60,279 nucleotides of DNA, from assembly GCA_017623115.1 (NCBI GenBank), contig JAGAPT010000007.1, positions 1-60,279 of the forward strand, written 5' to 3'. A model generated the notes under the pieces. That model saw only the letters and a list, made by a program, of their open reading frames with translations. It ran no database searches and was not told the origin of the DNA. This DNA is from Alistipes sp. GTDB lineage: Bacteria > Bacteroidota > Bacteroidia > Bacteroidales > Rikenellaceae. Shown one piece after another: positions 26,649 to 37,001 of the stretch. Every line of letters starts with the position of its first letter. Within the stretch, counting starts at the first letter, position 1. The translations under genes were made by a program, and so were the position numbers.

Positions 26649-27612
26649 AGGCGAATCGCATGGTATCTATATCGCGGAAGCCCAAGAGCAGATCGTGTGT
26701 AGCCATCCGTTTTTTACCGGCTATCTGCAACTCCTCGATGGCAATCCAGCCATCGTTGCAGGCTACCTCCAGCCTGTTTCGGTTGTCGGTACGTATTGTA
26801 CCGGGCTCCTCCTGATGCGTAGCAGCCACAAATCTTGTACGGAATATCTTGGCCGAAGAACACTCCTCATCACCTCGCCACAATCCACTCCATGCTGCAG
26901 GATAGGGCGACAATCCTCGCACGAAATTAACGATTGACACCCCCGCCTGCGCCCAATTGATACGACAATCCTCCTTGAAAATCTTGGGGGCCGGTTTCAG
27001 CGTCGACTCGTCGATATGTTGTTGCTCAATAGGCGTTACCGCACCTGCGGCAAGTGCCTCCACCGTCTCAAGCACCAGGGCCGGGCCTTTGTGCATCAGG
27101 CGGTCGTAGAGCGTTCCAATGGTATCCTCGGGATCGATGGGCTCACGTTGTTGGCCGACGATGGCTCCTTTATCGATTTCGTGATTGAGCAGGAATGTTG
27201 TTACGCCCGTCTCCTGCTCGCCATTGATAATGGCCCAATTAATCGGGGCTGCCCCGCGATACTGCGGCAGCAACGATGCATGCAGATTGAAGGTTCCCAG
27301 GCGCGGCATAGCCCATATCACCTCGGGCAACATGCGGAAGGCAATGACAATACCCAGGTCGGGCTTCAACGCCTCCATAGCCTCGACAAACTGTGGGTCA
27401 CGCAACTTCTCGGGCTGCAAAATCGGCAAGCCCAAAGCCTCGGCGGCCACCTTCACGTCGCTCTTACGCAGTTGCTGGCCTCGACCGGCCGGTTTATCGG
27501 GCGTAGTCACCACAGCAACTACCTGATACCCCCCATCGACCAATGCCTGTAACGATGGCACGGCAAACTCGGGTGTACCCATAAAGACAATACGTAGATC
27601 CTTGGCGTTCAT
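26647..27612 (-). CDS. fmt: Methionyl-tRNA formyltransferase
   Basis: A 321-residue enzyme that formylates initiator Met-tRNA using 10-formyl-THF. The N-terminal IVFMGTPEFAVPSL, the catalytic/THF segment with NLHASLLPQYRGAAPINWAI and the C-terminal OB-like domain are present. It is the last gene of a four-gene minus-strand operon, 10 bp after ribBA. Confidence 0.96.
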   Translation of the reverse strand: MNAKDLRIVFMGTPEFAVPSLQALVDGGYQVVAVVTTPDKPAGRGQQLRKSDVKVAAEALGLPILQPEKLRDPQFVEAMEALKPDLGIVIAFRMLPEVIWAMPRLGTFNLHASLLPQYRGAAPINWAIINGEQETGVTTFLLNHEIDKGAIVGQQREPIDPEDTIGTLYDRLMHKGPALVLETVEALAAGAVTPIEQQHIDESTLKPAPKIFKEDCRINWAQAGVSIVNFVRGLSPYPAAWSGLWRGDEECSSAKIFRTRFVAATHQEEPGTIRTDNRNRLEVACNDGWIAIEELQIAGKKRMATHDLLLGFRDIDTMRFA

Positions 27613-27622
27613 CGCTCTGCAA

Positions 27623-28852
27623 CTATTTCTTCTCCAGACCCAGCTTGTGGTTCATGCGCTCCTGCTTGGTCGAGAGGTAGCGCTCATTGTATTCGTTGGG
27701 CTGAATCACCACCGGCACAATCTCTTCGATGGTCAGGCCGTAACCCTCCAGCCCTGCTTTCTTCGAGGGGTTATTCGTCATCAGACGCATCTTGCGGATA
27801 CCCAGTTCGCGGATGATGCTGGCACCGACCCCATAATCACGCTCATCAGCCTTGAAACCGAGTTTAAGGTTGGCATCTACCGTATCAAATCCTTGGTCTT
27901 GAAGCTTATAGGCATGAATCTTGTTGCAGAGGCCAATGCCACGCCCCTCCTGATTCAGGTAGACGATGGCACCCTTACCCTCCTGCTGCACCATCTGCAT
28001 CGCACGATGCAACTGGTCGCCGCAATCGCAACGCTTCGAGCCAAAAATATCGCCCGTAGCACACGACGAATGGACACGAATCAGTACCGGTTCGTCCTCC
28101 GTCCACTCACCCTTCGTGAGGGCTACATGCTCCACGCCATTCGATTTCTGACGGAAAGGGGTAATCTGGAAATCGCCCCACTCGGTAGGCAACGGCACCG
28201 TGACACCTCGCTCGATGAGCGACTCCTCACGCAGGCGATAGGCAATGAGTTGGGCAATCGAGATCAGCTTCAAATCGTACTTCTTGGCCACCTCAACCAA
28301 CTGCGGCAGACGAGCCATCGTACCATCCTCGTTCATCACCTCAATCAGCACACCGGCCGGTTGCAGGCCTGCCAGACGCGCCAAGTCGATTGCCGCCTCG
28401 GTATGTCCCGGACGACGCAACACACCCTTATCACGAGCACGCAACGGATTGATATGTCCCGGGCGACCCAGGTCGGTCGGCATCGTAATCGGATCGGCCA
28501 AAGCGCGCAACGTAGCGGCACGATCGGCAGCCGATACACCCGTCGTACAGCCATGTCCCAGCAAGTCACACGACACGGTAAAGGGTGTACCGAGGAGCGA
28601 CGTATTGTTCTCCTCCATCATCTGGAGTCCCAACTCGTCGCAACGCTTCTCGGAGAGCGGTGCGCACAACACACCACGTCCCTCGTGCAACATAAAGTTG
28701 ACCACCTCGGGGGTAATCAGTTCAGCGGCTACGATGAAATCGCCCTCGTTTTCACGGTCTTCATCATCGACTACGATGACAACCTTACCTTGGCGAAAAT
28801 CTTCGATAGCCTCCTCAACGCTATTCAAGACGCTATTCGGATTCTGTTTCAT
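27623..28852 (-). CDS. ribBA: Bifunctional DHBP synthase / GTP cyclohydrolase II
   Basis: A 409-residue fusion supplying both branches of riboflavin synthesis. The N-terminal half (about 1-210) is 3,4-dihydroxy-2-butanone-4-phosphate synthase ([11 protein letters not shown] acidic motif, RRPGHTEAA). The C-terminal half (about 215-400) is GTP cyclohydrolase II with zinc cysteines in [15 protein letters not shown] and the NQEGRGIG motif. It overlaps the end of the upstream permease gene by one base (TAATG), indicating translational coupling. The riboflavin synthase gene lies 27 kb away in another operon. No FMN riboswitch was seen in front of it. Confidence 0.96.
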   Translation of the reverse strand: MKQNPNSVLNSVEEAIEDFRQGKVVIVVDDEDRENEGDFIVAAELITPEVVNFMLHEGRGVLCAPLSEKRCDELGLQMMEENNTSLLGTPFTVSCDLLGHGCTTGVSAADRAATLRALADPITMPTDLGRPGHINPLRARDKGVLRRPGHTEAAIDLARLAGLQPAGVLIEVMNEDGTMARLPQLVEVAKKYDLKLISIAQLIAYRLREESLIERGVTVPLPTEWGDFQITPFRQKSNGVEHVALTKGEWTEDEPVLIRVHSSCATGDIFGSKRCDCGDQLHRAMQMVQQEGKGAIVYLNQEGRGIGLCNKIHAYKLQDQGFDTVDANLKLGFKADERDYGVGASIIRELGIRKMRLMTNNPSKKAGLEGYGLTIEEIVPVVIQPNEYNERYLSTKQERMNHKLGLEKK

Positions 28853-30348
28853 TATTTTTTACGCTTAATTTTTAACTTTGATTGAAGTTTTGCAACCCAC
28901 GGCTGGATACGCTCCTGCAACATCTTGATACGCCCTGCATACCAATCCGTATCGAGCAACGTAGAGTCATTGGTCGCCTTGTAGGTCAGGTAGATGGCAA
29001 TCGGCGTCAGCACAAAGGTCGAGAGCCACATGCCATACACCGACTCCCAATTACCCTCCTTGGCAGCCTTCTCGCCCGAGAGCGAAATGATGTAATAGAC
29101 CACAAAGAAGAGCACTGAAACCACCACCGGCATACCCAAACCACCCTTGCGGATGATGGCCCCCAGGGGTGCACCAATGAGGAAGAAAATCATAATCGAC
29201 ACGGGCAGCGAGAGTTTCTTGTGCCACTCGACCTTCGAGCGATAGAGTTGGTTCAGGGCCTCCTTGGCATTCGACTCGTCAAACGAGAAGAGGTTACGCG
29301 AGTTCTTGGCCGAGGCACGCGCCTGATCCCAGATACGCTCCTTGTCGCGCAGGCTGAGTGCCGGCAGCGAGTCGAGTACCATCAAATCGCCAAAGCCCGT
29401 GCGATCGGTCTTCAAACTATCGGGAAGATCGAGCACCGAATGGTCCTCGGCGAAGATACGCTCTTTGAGCAATGGCTCATATGAGCGGTTCGTGACCGTG
29501 CTGACCAGCATCTCGAGCGAGTCGATATCCCCTTGCAGTTGGTTGACATTTTTGGTCTGGCTGTTCGAGAATTGATTCTCGTCGGTACGGCCCATGCTGA
29601 AACCCTCCATCGGGATAATTTGGTCTTGCCGCTCGAAGATATGGTGGCGCAGGGCACTCTTCGTAAACCATTGGCTGTTGTTGGCCGTCGTGCGGGTCTG
29701 CTCATAGGTTTCGCCATTGAAGAGCGTAACGAGCAAGAATCGCTTGTCGTCCGAGAGGCGAATGTAACCCGAATCAGCCACAATCGTATTCATGTTGCCA
29801 TTGGCCGAGCGGTTGTCGTAGATAAGCACTTCGGTCAGCAGGTTGGTCTTGGGGTCCTGCTTGCCGACACGAATCGACATGTCCGGAATACCGTTGAAGA
29901 AGAGGCCGTCCTGGAACTCCAGATTTTGGTTTTGTTGTCGGATATCGTACAGGATGCTGTACACCTTCTTGTTGGCGAATGGCACAAGGTTATTACCAAC
30001 AAAGAAACTGCCAATCGAGATGAAGGCAATCAGGATAATCAGCGGCTTGGCAATCTGCACAAGGGACATACCCGCCGATTTCATCGCCAGCAACTCGTAG
30101 TTCTCGCCCAGATTACCCATCGTCATGATAGCAGCCAGCAACACCGCCAGCGGCAAACCAAGGGGCAACATGTTGGCCATGAAATAGGTCATCAGCTCGA
30201 TGATGATACCGGCACTCAAACCCTTACCCACCAACTCGTCGATATAGCGCCACACGATGTTCATCATCAAGACGAACATCACGATGAAGAAGGTGAGTAT
30301 CATCGGGCCCAGATAGGACTTCAGGACAAGTTTATGGATGGTTTTCAT
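28852..30348 (-). CDS. lptG: LptF/LptG-family permease
   Basis: A 498-residue inner-membrane protein of the YjgP/YjgQ family. Transmembrane helices cluster at the N-terminus (about 10-110, starting [19 protein letters not shown]) and C-terminus (about 375-460), around a large periplasmic beta domain. That is the architecture of LptF/LptG, which extract LPS for transport with LptB. Whether it corresponds to LptF or LptG cannot be decided from this sequence. It lies 15 bp after the znuB-like gene and overlaps ribBA. Confidence 0.85.
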   Translation of the reverse strand: MKTIHKLVLKSYLGPMILTFFIVMFVLMMNIVWRYIDELVGKGLSAGIIIELMTYFMANMLPLGLPLAVLLAAIMTMGNLGENYELLAMKSAGMSLVQIAKPLIILIAFISIGSFFVGNNLVPFANKKVYSILYDIRQQNQNLEFQDGLFFNGIPDMSIRVGKQDPKTNLLTEVLIYDNRSANGNMNTIVADSGYIRLSDDKRFLLVTLFNGETYEQTRTTANNSQWFTKSALRHHIFERQDQIIPMEGFSMGRTDENQFSNSQTKNVNQLQGDIDSLEMLVSTVTNRSYEPLLKERIFAEDHSVLDLPDSLKTDRTGFGDLMVLDSLPALSLRDKERIWDQARASAKNSRNLFSFDESNAKEALNQLYRSKVEWHKKLSLPVSIMIFFLIGAPLGAIIRKGGLGMPVVVSVLFFVVYYIISLSGEKAAKEGNWESVYGMWLSTFVLTPIAIYLTYKATNDSTLLDTDWYAGRIKMLQERIQPWVAKLQSKLKIKRKK

Positions 30349-30363
30349 CGCGTCGCAACAGCT

Positions 30364-31185
30364 TTATTTTCGATACAAAGTTAATAGTTTTACCGCAATA
30401 AGCACAACGGTAAGCGTAAATATTATGGCTGCCCCCGGCGGGACATCCCATTCATAGCTGATTATCAGCCCTATCACATTCCCCGCAACGGCTATCAACG
30501 GAGCCACAAGGGCAATCATGCGGTAGGAGCGGGTGAGCATATTGGCCACCACAACGGGCATGGTCACGAGCGACAACAGCAACACGATGCCCATCATACG
30601 AATCGACAGCACAATGGCAACAGCCATCACAGCCGCCATCAGATACCCGATGGTGCGGGTCGGCAGGTTCCGGCTACGAGCAAATTCACGATCGAAAGCG
30701 ACATACATAATCGGCCGCAGCCAGCACATCGCCCCGATCACCAAAAGCACCGTCAACACCGCCAAGGCTCGAATATCGCCATTCGTAACGGTGATGATGC
30801 TACCAAAGAGCCATGCCGTCAGGTCGCCCGACGTATAACCGGGTCGGAGGCTCATGAAGAGTGCTCCGAGGGCCATGCCGACCGACCAGATGATACCGAT
30901 GGCCGAATCCTCGCGAATACGCCCGTGTGTACCGGCCCATTCGATGCCAATCGCCGACAGCAACGCTGCACAGAGAGCCCCTCCAATCGGATTTACCCCC
31001 AAATAGAAGGCCAGCCCAAGGCCGCCAAACGAGGCGTGGGTGATTCCTCCTGCCAGAAAAACCAATCGCCGTGAGACGATGTAGGTACCGACCAAGCCAC
31101 ACGTCACACCCGACAACAAGGCCGCCCAAAAGGCATTGCCAAGGTAGTTATATTGCAGCACGTCGTACAAGAAATCCATCGTCAT
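30364..31185 (-). CDS. ABC-3-type metal transporter permease (ZnuB-like)
   Basis: About 273 residues with 7-8 transmembrane helices, containing SRRLVFLAGGITHASFGGLGLAF, the conserved region of zinc/manganese ABC-3 permeases. The frame is open to 31284, but that part crosses the divergent promoter region. ATGs at 31185 and 31179 (MTMDFLYD) are the likely starts and cannot be told apart. Neither the ATPase nor the substrate-binding protein is encoded nearby, so the other subunits must be elsewhere. First gene of the znuB-lptG-ribBA-fmt transcript. Confidence 0.85.
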   Translation of the reverse strand: MTMDFLYDVLQYNYLGNAFWAALLSGVTCGLVGTYIVSRRLVFLAGGITHASFGGLGLAFYLGVNPIGGALCAALLSAIGIEWAGTHGRIREDSAIGIIWSVGMALGALFMSLRPGYTSGDLTAWLFGSIITVTNGDIRALAVLTVLLVIGAMCWLRPIMYVAFDREFARSRNLPTRTIGYLMAAVMAVAIVLSIRMMGIVLLLSLVTMPVVVANMLTRSYRMIALVAPLIAVAGNVIGLIISYEWDVPPGAAIIFTLTVVLIAVKLLTLYRK

Positions 31186-31200
31186 CCTATAAATTGCGCG

Positions 31201-31208
31201 CAAATTTA
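31201..31208 (-). promoter_or_regulatory. -7 promoter box of the znuB-lptG-ribBA-fmt operon
   Basis: TAAATTTG on the minus strand, 16-22 bp before the candidate starts. The transcript would have a very short leader. Confidence 0.55.
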
Positions 31209-31289
31209 CATTTTTTTCTTGGAAAAGCCACCTCCTTTCCGCCAAGATTTCGTATTTTCGCATCCGAAACAGGATTAAATGCACCTTTT

Positions 31290-32588
31290 ATGGCACCTCG
31301 CAGAGTTAATTTTCACACCTTGGGTTGCAAGCTCAACTTCTCGGAGTCATCGACCCTCGCTCGTCAATTTATCGAGGGGGGATTTGAGCGTGTTGCCACC
31401 ACGGCCGAGGCCGATATATGCGTCATCAACAGCTGCTCGGTAACGGAACATGCCGACAAAAAATGTCGCAACCTAATCCGCAAACTACACCGTCGAAATC
31501 CGCATGCCATCATTGCGGTAACGGGATGTTATGCACAGCTCAAACCGCACGAGATAGCACAAATAGATGGCGTTGATATTGTATTGAGTAACAACGATAA
31601 AGGAGATTTATATCAGCGTGTGATTGAACTTGCAGGGAAGGGCCCTGCAAGCGTTTATAGTTGCGAAGTTGAGTCGCTCACCCGCTTCTTTGCCGCCTTC
31701 TCGTCGGGCGACCGCACGCGTGCCTACCTCAAAGTGCAGGATGGTTGCGACTACAAATGTGCCTACTGCACCATTCATTACGCTCGCGGCAGCAGTCGCA
31801 ACATGCCGATTGCCGACCTGGTACAGGAGGCCGAGCAAATTGCCGCCGCAGGGCAAAAAGAGATTGTCATCACGGGTATCAACACGGGCGATTTTGGCCG
31901 TACAACGGGAGAATCGTTCCTCGATTTACTGCGTGCTTTGAATAACGTGGAGGGCATCGAGCGATACCGCATTTCCTCCATCGAGCCAAACCTTCTAACT
32001 GACGAAATTATAGCATTTTGCGCATCGTCACCTAAATTTCAGCATCACTTCCATATTCCGATTCAAAGTGGCTCGGACAAGATACTCGGATTGATGCGTC
32101 GCCGCTATACCACAGCCCGTTTTGCCGACCGCATTGCTGCCGTCCGTCGTGCCATGCCCGATGCTTTCATCGGCATCGATGTCATTGTCGGATTTCCGGG
32201 CGAAACAGAGGAGGATTTCCGTACCACCTACGACTTTTTAGCCGGCATCAACCCTGCATTCCTCCACATCTTCCCCTTCTCGGAGCGTCCCGGCACACCG
32301 GCTGTCTCGATGCCCGACAAGGTGCAACCGGCCATCGCGACCCGACGTGTCGCCGAATTGGAAACCTTATGCGACCGTCTGCACCGCGATTTCTGTGCCC
32401 AAGCCATCGGATGTGAGGAGGAGGTACTCTTCGAAAGCACGATGAAGGGAGGTTGGATGTTCGGCTTTACGGGAAACTATCGTCGGGTGAAAGTTCCCTA
32501 CAACAAAGCCCGCATCAACCAAATTTGTCGCGTAAAACTGCATGAAATTGACGATTCACACGATTTGATAGGTGAAATTATCGATTAA
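31290..32588 (+). CDS. mtaB: tRNA t6A37 methylthiotransferase (MtaB-like)
   Basis: A 432-residue radical-SAM methylthiotransferase. The N-terminal MTTase domain (NFHTLGCKLNFSES, with further cysteines at about 47 and 81) binds one Fe-S cluster. The radical SAM motif CDYKCAYC (about 148-155) binds the second, and a C-terminal TRAM-like region follows. The HTLGCKLN signature and the length fit MtaB, which makes ms2t6A37 in tRNAs, rather than MiaB or RimO. The open frame extends upstream to 31071, through znuB in antisense, so the ATG at 31290 is used. Confidence 0.92.
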   Translation: MAPRRVNFHTLGCKLNFSESSTLARQFIEGGFERVATTAEADICVINSCSVTEHADKKCRNLIRKLHRRNPHAIIAVTGCYAQLKPHEIAQIDGVDIVLSNNDKGDLYQRVIELAGKGPASVYSCEVESLTRFFAAFSSGDRTRAYLKVQDGCDYKCAYCTIHYARGSSRNMPIADLVQEAEQIAAAGQKEIVITGINTGDFGRTTGESFLDLLRALNNVEGIERYRISSIEPNLLTDEIIAFCASSPKFQHHFHIPIQSGSDKILGLMRRRYTTARFADRIAAVRRAMPDAFIGIDVIVGFPGETEEDFRTTYDFLAGINPAFLHIFPFSERPGTPAVSMPDKVQPAIATRRVAELETLCDRLHRDFCAQAIGCEEEVLFESTMKGGWMFGFTGNYRRVKVPYNKARINQICRVKLHEIDDSHDLIGEIID

Positions 32589-32593
32589 TTCAC

Positions 32594-32601
32594 TATATTT
32601 G
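32594..32601 (+). promoter_or_regulatory. -7 promoter box of the trkH-floA operon
   Basis: TATATTTG, 36 bp before the ATG at 32638. A TTTG occurs 26 nt upstream (32564-32567), farther than usual. Confidence 0.55.
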
Positions 32602-32637
32602 CATTATATATAGTATCGATCAGTCAATAGAAGCACC

Positions 32638-33483
32638 ATGACAGGATTACGCAAACGAGTGACGGTGGGATTTTTGAGCATCGTCTGCCTGCTCTTCATT
32701 TCGGGTATGCTCTCCTTCTTCGAGTTGAGCCACCTGAGCCGTGATACAGGTGATATTTTGAAGGCCAGCCGCCGCAATATCGAGTTAGCCAAGGAGATTC
32801 TGGATGCAGCCCACAACCTCAACGTAGCCTTGATTCACAGCTCGGTCTTGGGCGAGCGACACTACGACACCATCTCGCGTGCCTCAATGCGTCGCCTCGA
32901 AGAGGTATGGCTCACGGCACAAAGCGAAGCACTCGACAAATCATTTCTCGATTCGTTGGCCTTTGCCGCCACCGAGATGAAGGTGCTGGTCGACAACTAC
33001 CTTTCATTTGCCACCACACGCCAAGAGCAAGCCACTCTCCCCTTTACGGATTCGTTGATGGTCGGAGATTCATTGGCTGTAGATTCATTGGCAAAAGCAG
33101 CCGCGCAACTTCCCGTTGGCGACCATTGGTACACCGAGGAGTTCGAGGGATCGTACAACCGTCTGACGGCCGCCGTCAAGGCCTACATGACCTCGACGCA
33201 AAGTTCGTTGGCACCACGTACCGAGCAACTCAAGAAGAATGCCTATCGAGCCGTAACGCCGGTGTTGATTTCATTGGTGGTGATGATTGCTATCGTATTG
33301 ATGTTCTATTACTTCATGACGATTTATTGTGTCAATCCGATTCTCTCGATGAATAAAAGTTTGGGGGCCTACCTCTCATTCCGTGTACCCTTTGGTGTAA
33401 AAGCCGAGTGCAAAGATGAGGTACTGGAACTCAAAGAGAAAATCGAAACCCTCATCGGGCAGGCAGCCCACCACAAGGCGTAA
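32638..33483 (+). CDS. Two-TM sensor-like membrane protein without output domain
   Basis: A 281-residue protein with an N-terminal TM helix (about 9-29), a helical periplasmic region of about 175 residues and a second TM helix (about 206-232), then a 48-residue cytoplasmic tail. The periplasmic part resembles the four-helix-bundle sensor domains of chemoreceptors and histidine kinases (ELSHLSRDTGDILKASRRNIELAKEI is typical of this fold). The tail looks like the start of a HAMP helix (NPILSMNKSL). No kinase, methyl-accepting or cyclase domain follows; the stop is real and the next gene, trkH, begins 22 bp later. It may be a truncated sensor or a membrane partner of TrkH (inference). Confidence 0.7.
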   Translation: MTGLRKRVTVGFLSIVCLLFISGMLSFFELSHLSRDTGDILKASRRNIELAKEILDAAHNLNVALIHSSVLGERHYDTISRASMRRLEEVWLTAQSEALDKSFLDSLAFAATEMKVLVDNYLSFATTRQEQATLPFTDSLMVGDSLAVDSLAKAAAQLPVGDHWYTEEFEGSYNRLTAAVKAYMTSTQSSLAPRTEQLKKNAYRAVTPVLISLVVMIAIVLMFYYFMTIYCVNPILSMNKSLGAYLSFRVPFGVKAECKDEVLELKEKIETLIGQAAHHKA

Positions 33484-33505
33484 TCCATAAAAACAAAGAG
33501 CCCAG

Positions 33506-34951
33506 ATGCGCATCGATTTGGTATTACGATATGTCGGCATGGTGATGTTGTTCATCGCCGCCTTCATGCTTATCTCGGTAGGTATCTCCTATGCGAGTGG
33601 CATGGATTCGTCGTTCTACCCACTGCTGCTCTCGGCACTGCTCACCGCCCTCTTGGGTGCCTTCCCGCAAATTTTCGTCGAAAAGAAGGGGCAACTCTCT
33701 ACCAAAGAGGGATTTGCCGTGGTTGTAGGCTCGTGGCTTGTAGCCTGCATTGTCGGCATGTTCCCCTACCTGATTTGGGGTGGCGAGTTTAACCTCATCA
33801 ACGCCTGGTTCGAGAGTGTTTCGGGCTTCACCACGACCGGAGCCACCATCCTGGAGGATATCGAAGCGTTGCCTCGCGGCATGCAGTTCTGGCGCATGTC
33901 TTCAACCTGGATTGGCGGTATGGGCGTCGTGATGTTCGCCTTGGTGATTCTCCCCTCGATGGGACGTAGTAAGATGACTCTTTCGAGCGTCGAACTCTCT
34001 TCGTTGGCCCGCGAAAACTACAACTACCGCACCCAAATCATCGTGCAGATTCTGTTGGTGGTATACCTTGGGCTGACACTCCTCTCGACGCTCTCGCTCA
34101 AGATGGCCGGCATGAATTGGTTTGATGCGCTGTGCCACAGCATGTCGGCCACGGCAACCAGCGGATTCTCCACCAAGAACCTCAGCATTGCCTTCTACAA
34201 CAGCCCCGCCATCGAAACGGTCCTGATATTGACGATGGCCATCTCGGGTATCCACTTCGGCCTTATCTATGCCACCGTGACGGGTAAACGCAACAACATC
34301 TTCCGTTCGGAGGTTACCCGCTATTATGTCGGCATCCTCATCGGGGCAGCGTTGCTCATCACCATCAGTCTCTTTGCAGATGGTCTCTACCCCACCCTCA
34401 GTGCCTCCTTCCGCCACGCCATTTTCCAAGTGACGTCGCTCATGACCACTTCGGGATTCGCCACAGCCGACACCAACCTCTGGACCCCGTTTGCTATCAT
34501 TCTGCTTATTTTCGTATCGATTGTCTGCGCATCAGCAGGCTCAACGACCGGAGGTATCAAGGTCAATCGTTTGATCTTGGCCACAAAGATGATGGCAGCC
34601 CGCCTGCAGCAACAACGCCACCCGAACGCAGTCATTCGGGTACGGCTGGACGGAATGATTCAAGAAAGCGACACCTTGCATACCGTCATGGTCTTTGTCG
34701 TAGCCTACTTCATGTTGATTCTCATCGGTGCGCTCCTCGGCACCCTCTTTGGATTGGATTTAACGTCCGCTTTCACGGGTGCTGTGGCCTGCATGGGTAA
34801 CGTAGGTCCGGGATTCGGAGAGATCGGTTCGATGAATAATTTTGCAGCCATGCCGACTGTCATGAAGGGCGTTGATGCCCTACTGATGCTCTTTGGTCGT
34901 TTGGAGATATTTGGTTTGATACAACTTTTCTCAATGAAATGGTGGAGATAA
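33506..34951 (+). CDS. trkH: TrkH-family potassium uptake channel subunit
   Basis: A 481-residue membrane protein of the TrkH/KtrB superfamily, with four repeated TM-pore-TM units. Selectivity-filter-like segments such as SVSGFTTTGAT, ATSGFST, MTTSGFATAD and CMGNVGPGFGEI are visible in order. It would import K+ with an RCK-type regulator (TrkA), which is not encoded in the window. It lies inside a plus-strand operon between the sensor-like gene and a coiled-coil/SPOR protein; its stop is 5 bp from the next start. Confidence 0.94.
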   Translation: MRIDLVLRYVGMVMLFIAAFMLISVGISYASGMDSSFYPLLLSALLTALLGAFPQIFVEKKGQLSTKEGFAVVVGSWLVACIVGMFPYLIWGGEFNLINAWFESVSGFTTTGATILEDIEALPRGMQFWRMSSTWIGGMGVVMFALVILPSMGRSKMTLSSVELSSLARENYNYRTQIIVQILLVVYLGLTLLSTLSLKMAGMNWFDALCHSMSATATSGFSTKNLSIAFYNSPAIETVLILTMAISGIHFGLIYATVTGKRNNIFRSEVTRYYVGILIGAALLITISLFADGLYPTLSASFRHAIFQVTSLMTTSGFATADTNLWTPFAIILLIFVSIVCASAGSTTGGIKVNRLILATKMMAARLQQQRHPNAVIRVRLDGMIQESDTLHTVMVFVVAYFMLILIGALLGTLFGLDLTSAFTGAVACMGNVGPGFGEIGSMNNFAAMPTVMKGVDALLMLFGRLEIFGLIQLFSMKWWR

Positions 34952-34956
34952 AACGT

Positions 34957-36504
34957 ATGCGTAGATTAATTCCCTATATCACACTCTTTGTACTGTTGGG
35001 TATGGCCCTGCAAAGCCATGCGCAACAACCTGCCGTTCGTGCCCGCATTGCAGGCCTTGAGCAGAATGCCGATTACATGGGCTTGTTGCAGCAAGATGCC
35101 CAATTACAAATGCGTGAGGATTCGATTGCCTCGGCCATCGTGCAGCTGCGCAAGCAGTTGCGCGAAGCACCCGAAAATCGGACACAATATGCCAACCAAA
35201 TCATGCAATGCGAGAATCAGTTGTTCGAGGTACGCAACGCCAAAGGGCGCATCATCGACCGCATCAACACCATCGAGCAGGAGTGGGTGTTGGCCAACCT
35301 GAATGCCGATATTGCCCGCCACGAGGCCGGCACGAAACCCTCGTCGGAAATTCCCGATTCGCTGAAACGGCGTAATTTGATTGAGAACAAGCCTTTTCAG
35401 CAGCATCTGGCAGCCTCCGACTACACGGCTCTGCAGCGGGCGCAACGTAGCGAGATGCAGGCCATCGATTTGGTCAATCGTTATTTAGCCAACTATCTCT
35501 CCATCGGGGAATTGGCAGCTGCCTATGCCCAAGTGCCGACCGAAGCGGAGGCCATCGCGTTACAAGGGCAAATCGACTCGCTCTCGACGCTCAACAAGCG
35601 GACGGCCGACTCACTCGCTCATCGCTGGAACTATATTTACGACAACAAGAGTTACGCCTACGACTACCTGATGGAAGCCCTGCGCAAAGAGGAGCAACTC
35701 GACCGTCAGCAAACGCGTATTTCGGCTACCATGCGCGAAATCGGCACCTTGCAAGGCACCACGGCCTCCGACGAATTGGTCGACTACTTCCTGCGCAAGC
35801 AGCTCTTGGTAGGCTACGAAAGTGCCATCGCCGAGGAGTTGGGCCTCGATGCCGCCAAAGATTCGCTGCAAGGGGTCAGCAGCCAACTCGCTGCCATCGA
35901 ATTCAAACTACCCCGCATCAAGGTCGAGGAGCGGCTCTTCATCGAGTACGACTCGGTGGCCTTCTCCTCCAAGCCGCACTACACGGCTGAAAATCCGATT
36001 CCGGCCTGCAAAATCTACCAGCGTGGTACCATCTACCGTGTACTGCTCGGTACCTTCTCGACCAAACGTCCCGTTTCTACCTTCCGCGGAGCCTACCCGC
36101 TCTCGTATGAGGTCACCGAGGCAAAGAAATGGCGTTACTATGCCGGCGGTTTTGCGACGCTCGAAGAGGCCGAAGAGGCTCAAGCCCGCCTCAAAAAGCG
36201 TGGATTCATGCGCCCCGAAGTGGTCATGTGGAGCGATGGCGAGTATCGCAATTTAGCCGAGGAGCCCCTGCCGACAGCCACCCTCTCGGGCTATCGCATC
36301 GAACTCACCGGCATCTCGACCCTCTCGGATGAGGTGCGCAATGCCATCTTGGCAGTCAGCGAGACGGCCGAAATATCCCGCATCGGCACCAATCGATTCA
36401 TCATCGGCACTTTTGACGAATTGACCGTAGCCGAACAGGTTGCTGCAGCCATTCGTGAGGCCAACGATGCGCTTTCACCCCGTATCATGGAAATTAACCA
36501 ATAA
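34957..36504 (+). CDS. Secreted coiled-coil protein with SPOR-like domain
   Basis: A 515-residue exported protein not matched to a named gene. A signal peptide (about 1-22, ending QSHA) is followed by long charged helical segments (about 30-300) and a SPOR-like unit (YRVLLGTFSTKRPVSTF to AQARLKKRGFM, about 355-420). A second related repeat (YRIELTGISTLSDEVRNAI to EAN) lies at the C-terminus. SPOR domains bind denuded peptidoglycan, so a periplasmic role at the septum or wall is likely. The start at 34957 is preferred to 34939 because it does not overlap trkH and places the basic residues at the signal peptide N-terminus. Confidence 0.75.
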   Translation: MRRLIPYITLFVLLGMALQSHAQQPAVRARIAGLEQNADYMGLLQQDAQLQMREDSIASAIVQLRKQLREAPENRTQYANQIMQCENQLFEVRNAKGRIIDRINTIEQEWVLANLNADIARHEAGTKPSSEIPDSLKRRNLIENKPFQQHLAASDYTALQRAQRSEMQAIDLVNRYLANYLSIGELAAAYAQVPTEAEAIALQGQIDSLSTLNKRTADSLAHRWNYIYDNKSYAYDYLMEALRKEEQLDRQQTRISATMREIGTLQGTTASDELVDYFLRKQLLVGYESAIAEELGLDAAKDSLQGVSSQLAAIEFKLPRIKVEERLFIEYDSVAFSSKPHYTAENPIPACKIYQRGTIYRVLLGTFSTKRPVSTFRGAYPLSYEVTEAKKWRYYAGGFATLEEAEEAQARLKKRGFMRPEVVMWSDGEYRNLAEEPLPTATLSGYRIELTGISTLSDEVRNAILAVSETAEISRIGTNRFIIGTFDELTVAEQVAAAIREANDALSPRIMEINQ

Positions 36505-36519
36505 AAAACGACTAACATC

Positions 36520-36981
36520 ATGTGGTATCTCCCTCTGCTCATTCTCTTGGGGCTGCTGTTTCTCTTCGTCGAGTTGTTGCTGCTGCCCGGTGTATCGGTA
36601 GGTGCACTGCTGGCACTTATTTGCTATGGTAGTGCCATCTACCTTGCCTTCACCCACTTCGGGATGACGGTAGGACTCATCATCATCGCCATCATCCTCC
36701 TCTTATCGCTCGTGGCAGTCATCTACTCGTTGCGTGCCAAGACCTGGCAACGTCTCTCGCTCAAAGAGCAGGTTACCTCGTCGAGCATGCCCTCACCGGC
36801 CGAAGTGCTGCAACCCGGCATGCAGGGGGTAGCCATCTCGCGCCTGGCCCCCATGGGCAAGGTAAACATCAACGGAGCCCTCTATGAGGCTAAATCGACC
36901 GATGTCTATATCGATGCGCGCTCGACGGTCGAGGTGGTGGGCTTCGAGAATTTCAATGTAATTGTCAAGAAAGTAGAATAA
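36520..36981 (+). CDS. nfeD: NfeD-like membrane protein
   Basis: A 153-residue protein of the short NfeD (NfeD1b) type. Three hydrophobic helices (about 3-70) are followed by an OB-fold domain (about 95-153, PGMQGVAISRLAPMGKVNINGALYEA). It is directly followed by floA, and the nfeD-flotillin pairing is widespread; the two proteins are thought to act together in membrane microdomains. Part of the 32638-37967 operon. Confidence 0.9.
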   Translation: MWYLPLLILLGLLFLFVELLLLPGVSVGALLALICYGSAIYLAFTHFGMTVGLIIIAIILLLSLVAVIYSLRAKTWQRLSLKEQVTSSSMPSPAEVLQPGMQGVAISRLAPMGKVNINGALYEAKSTDVYIDARSTVEVVGFENFNVIVKKVE

Positions 36982-37001
36982 CCTAATAAAACGAACGAGT
37001 T

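Noticed and set aside
27602-28885. Plus-strand open frame of 427 codons over ribBA
   Set aside because: Antisense shadow of a complete ribBA with zinc and active-site motifs.
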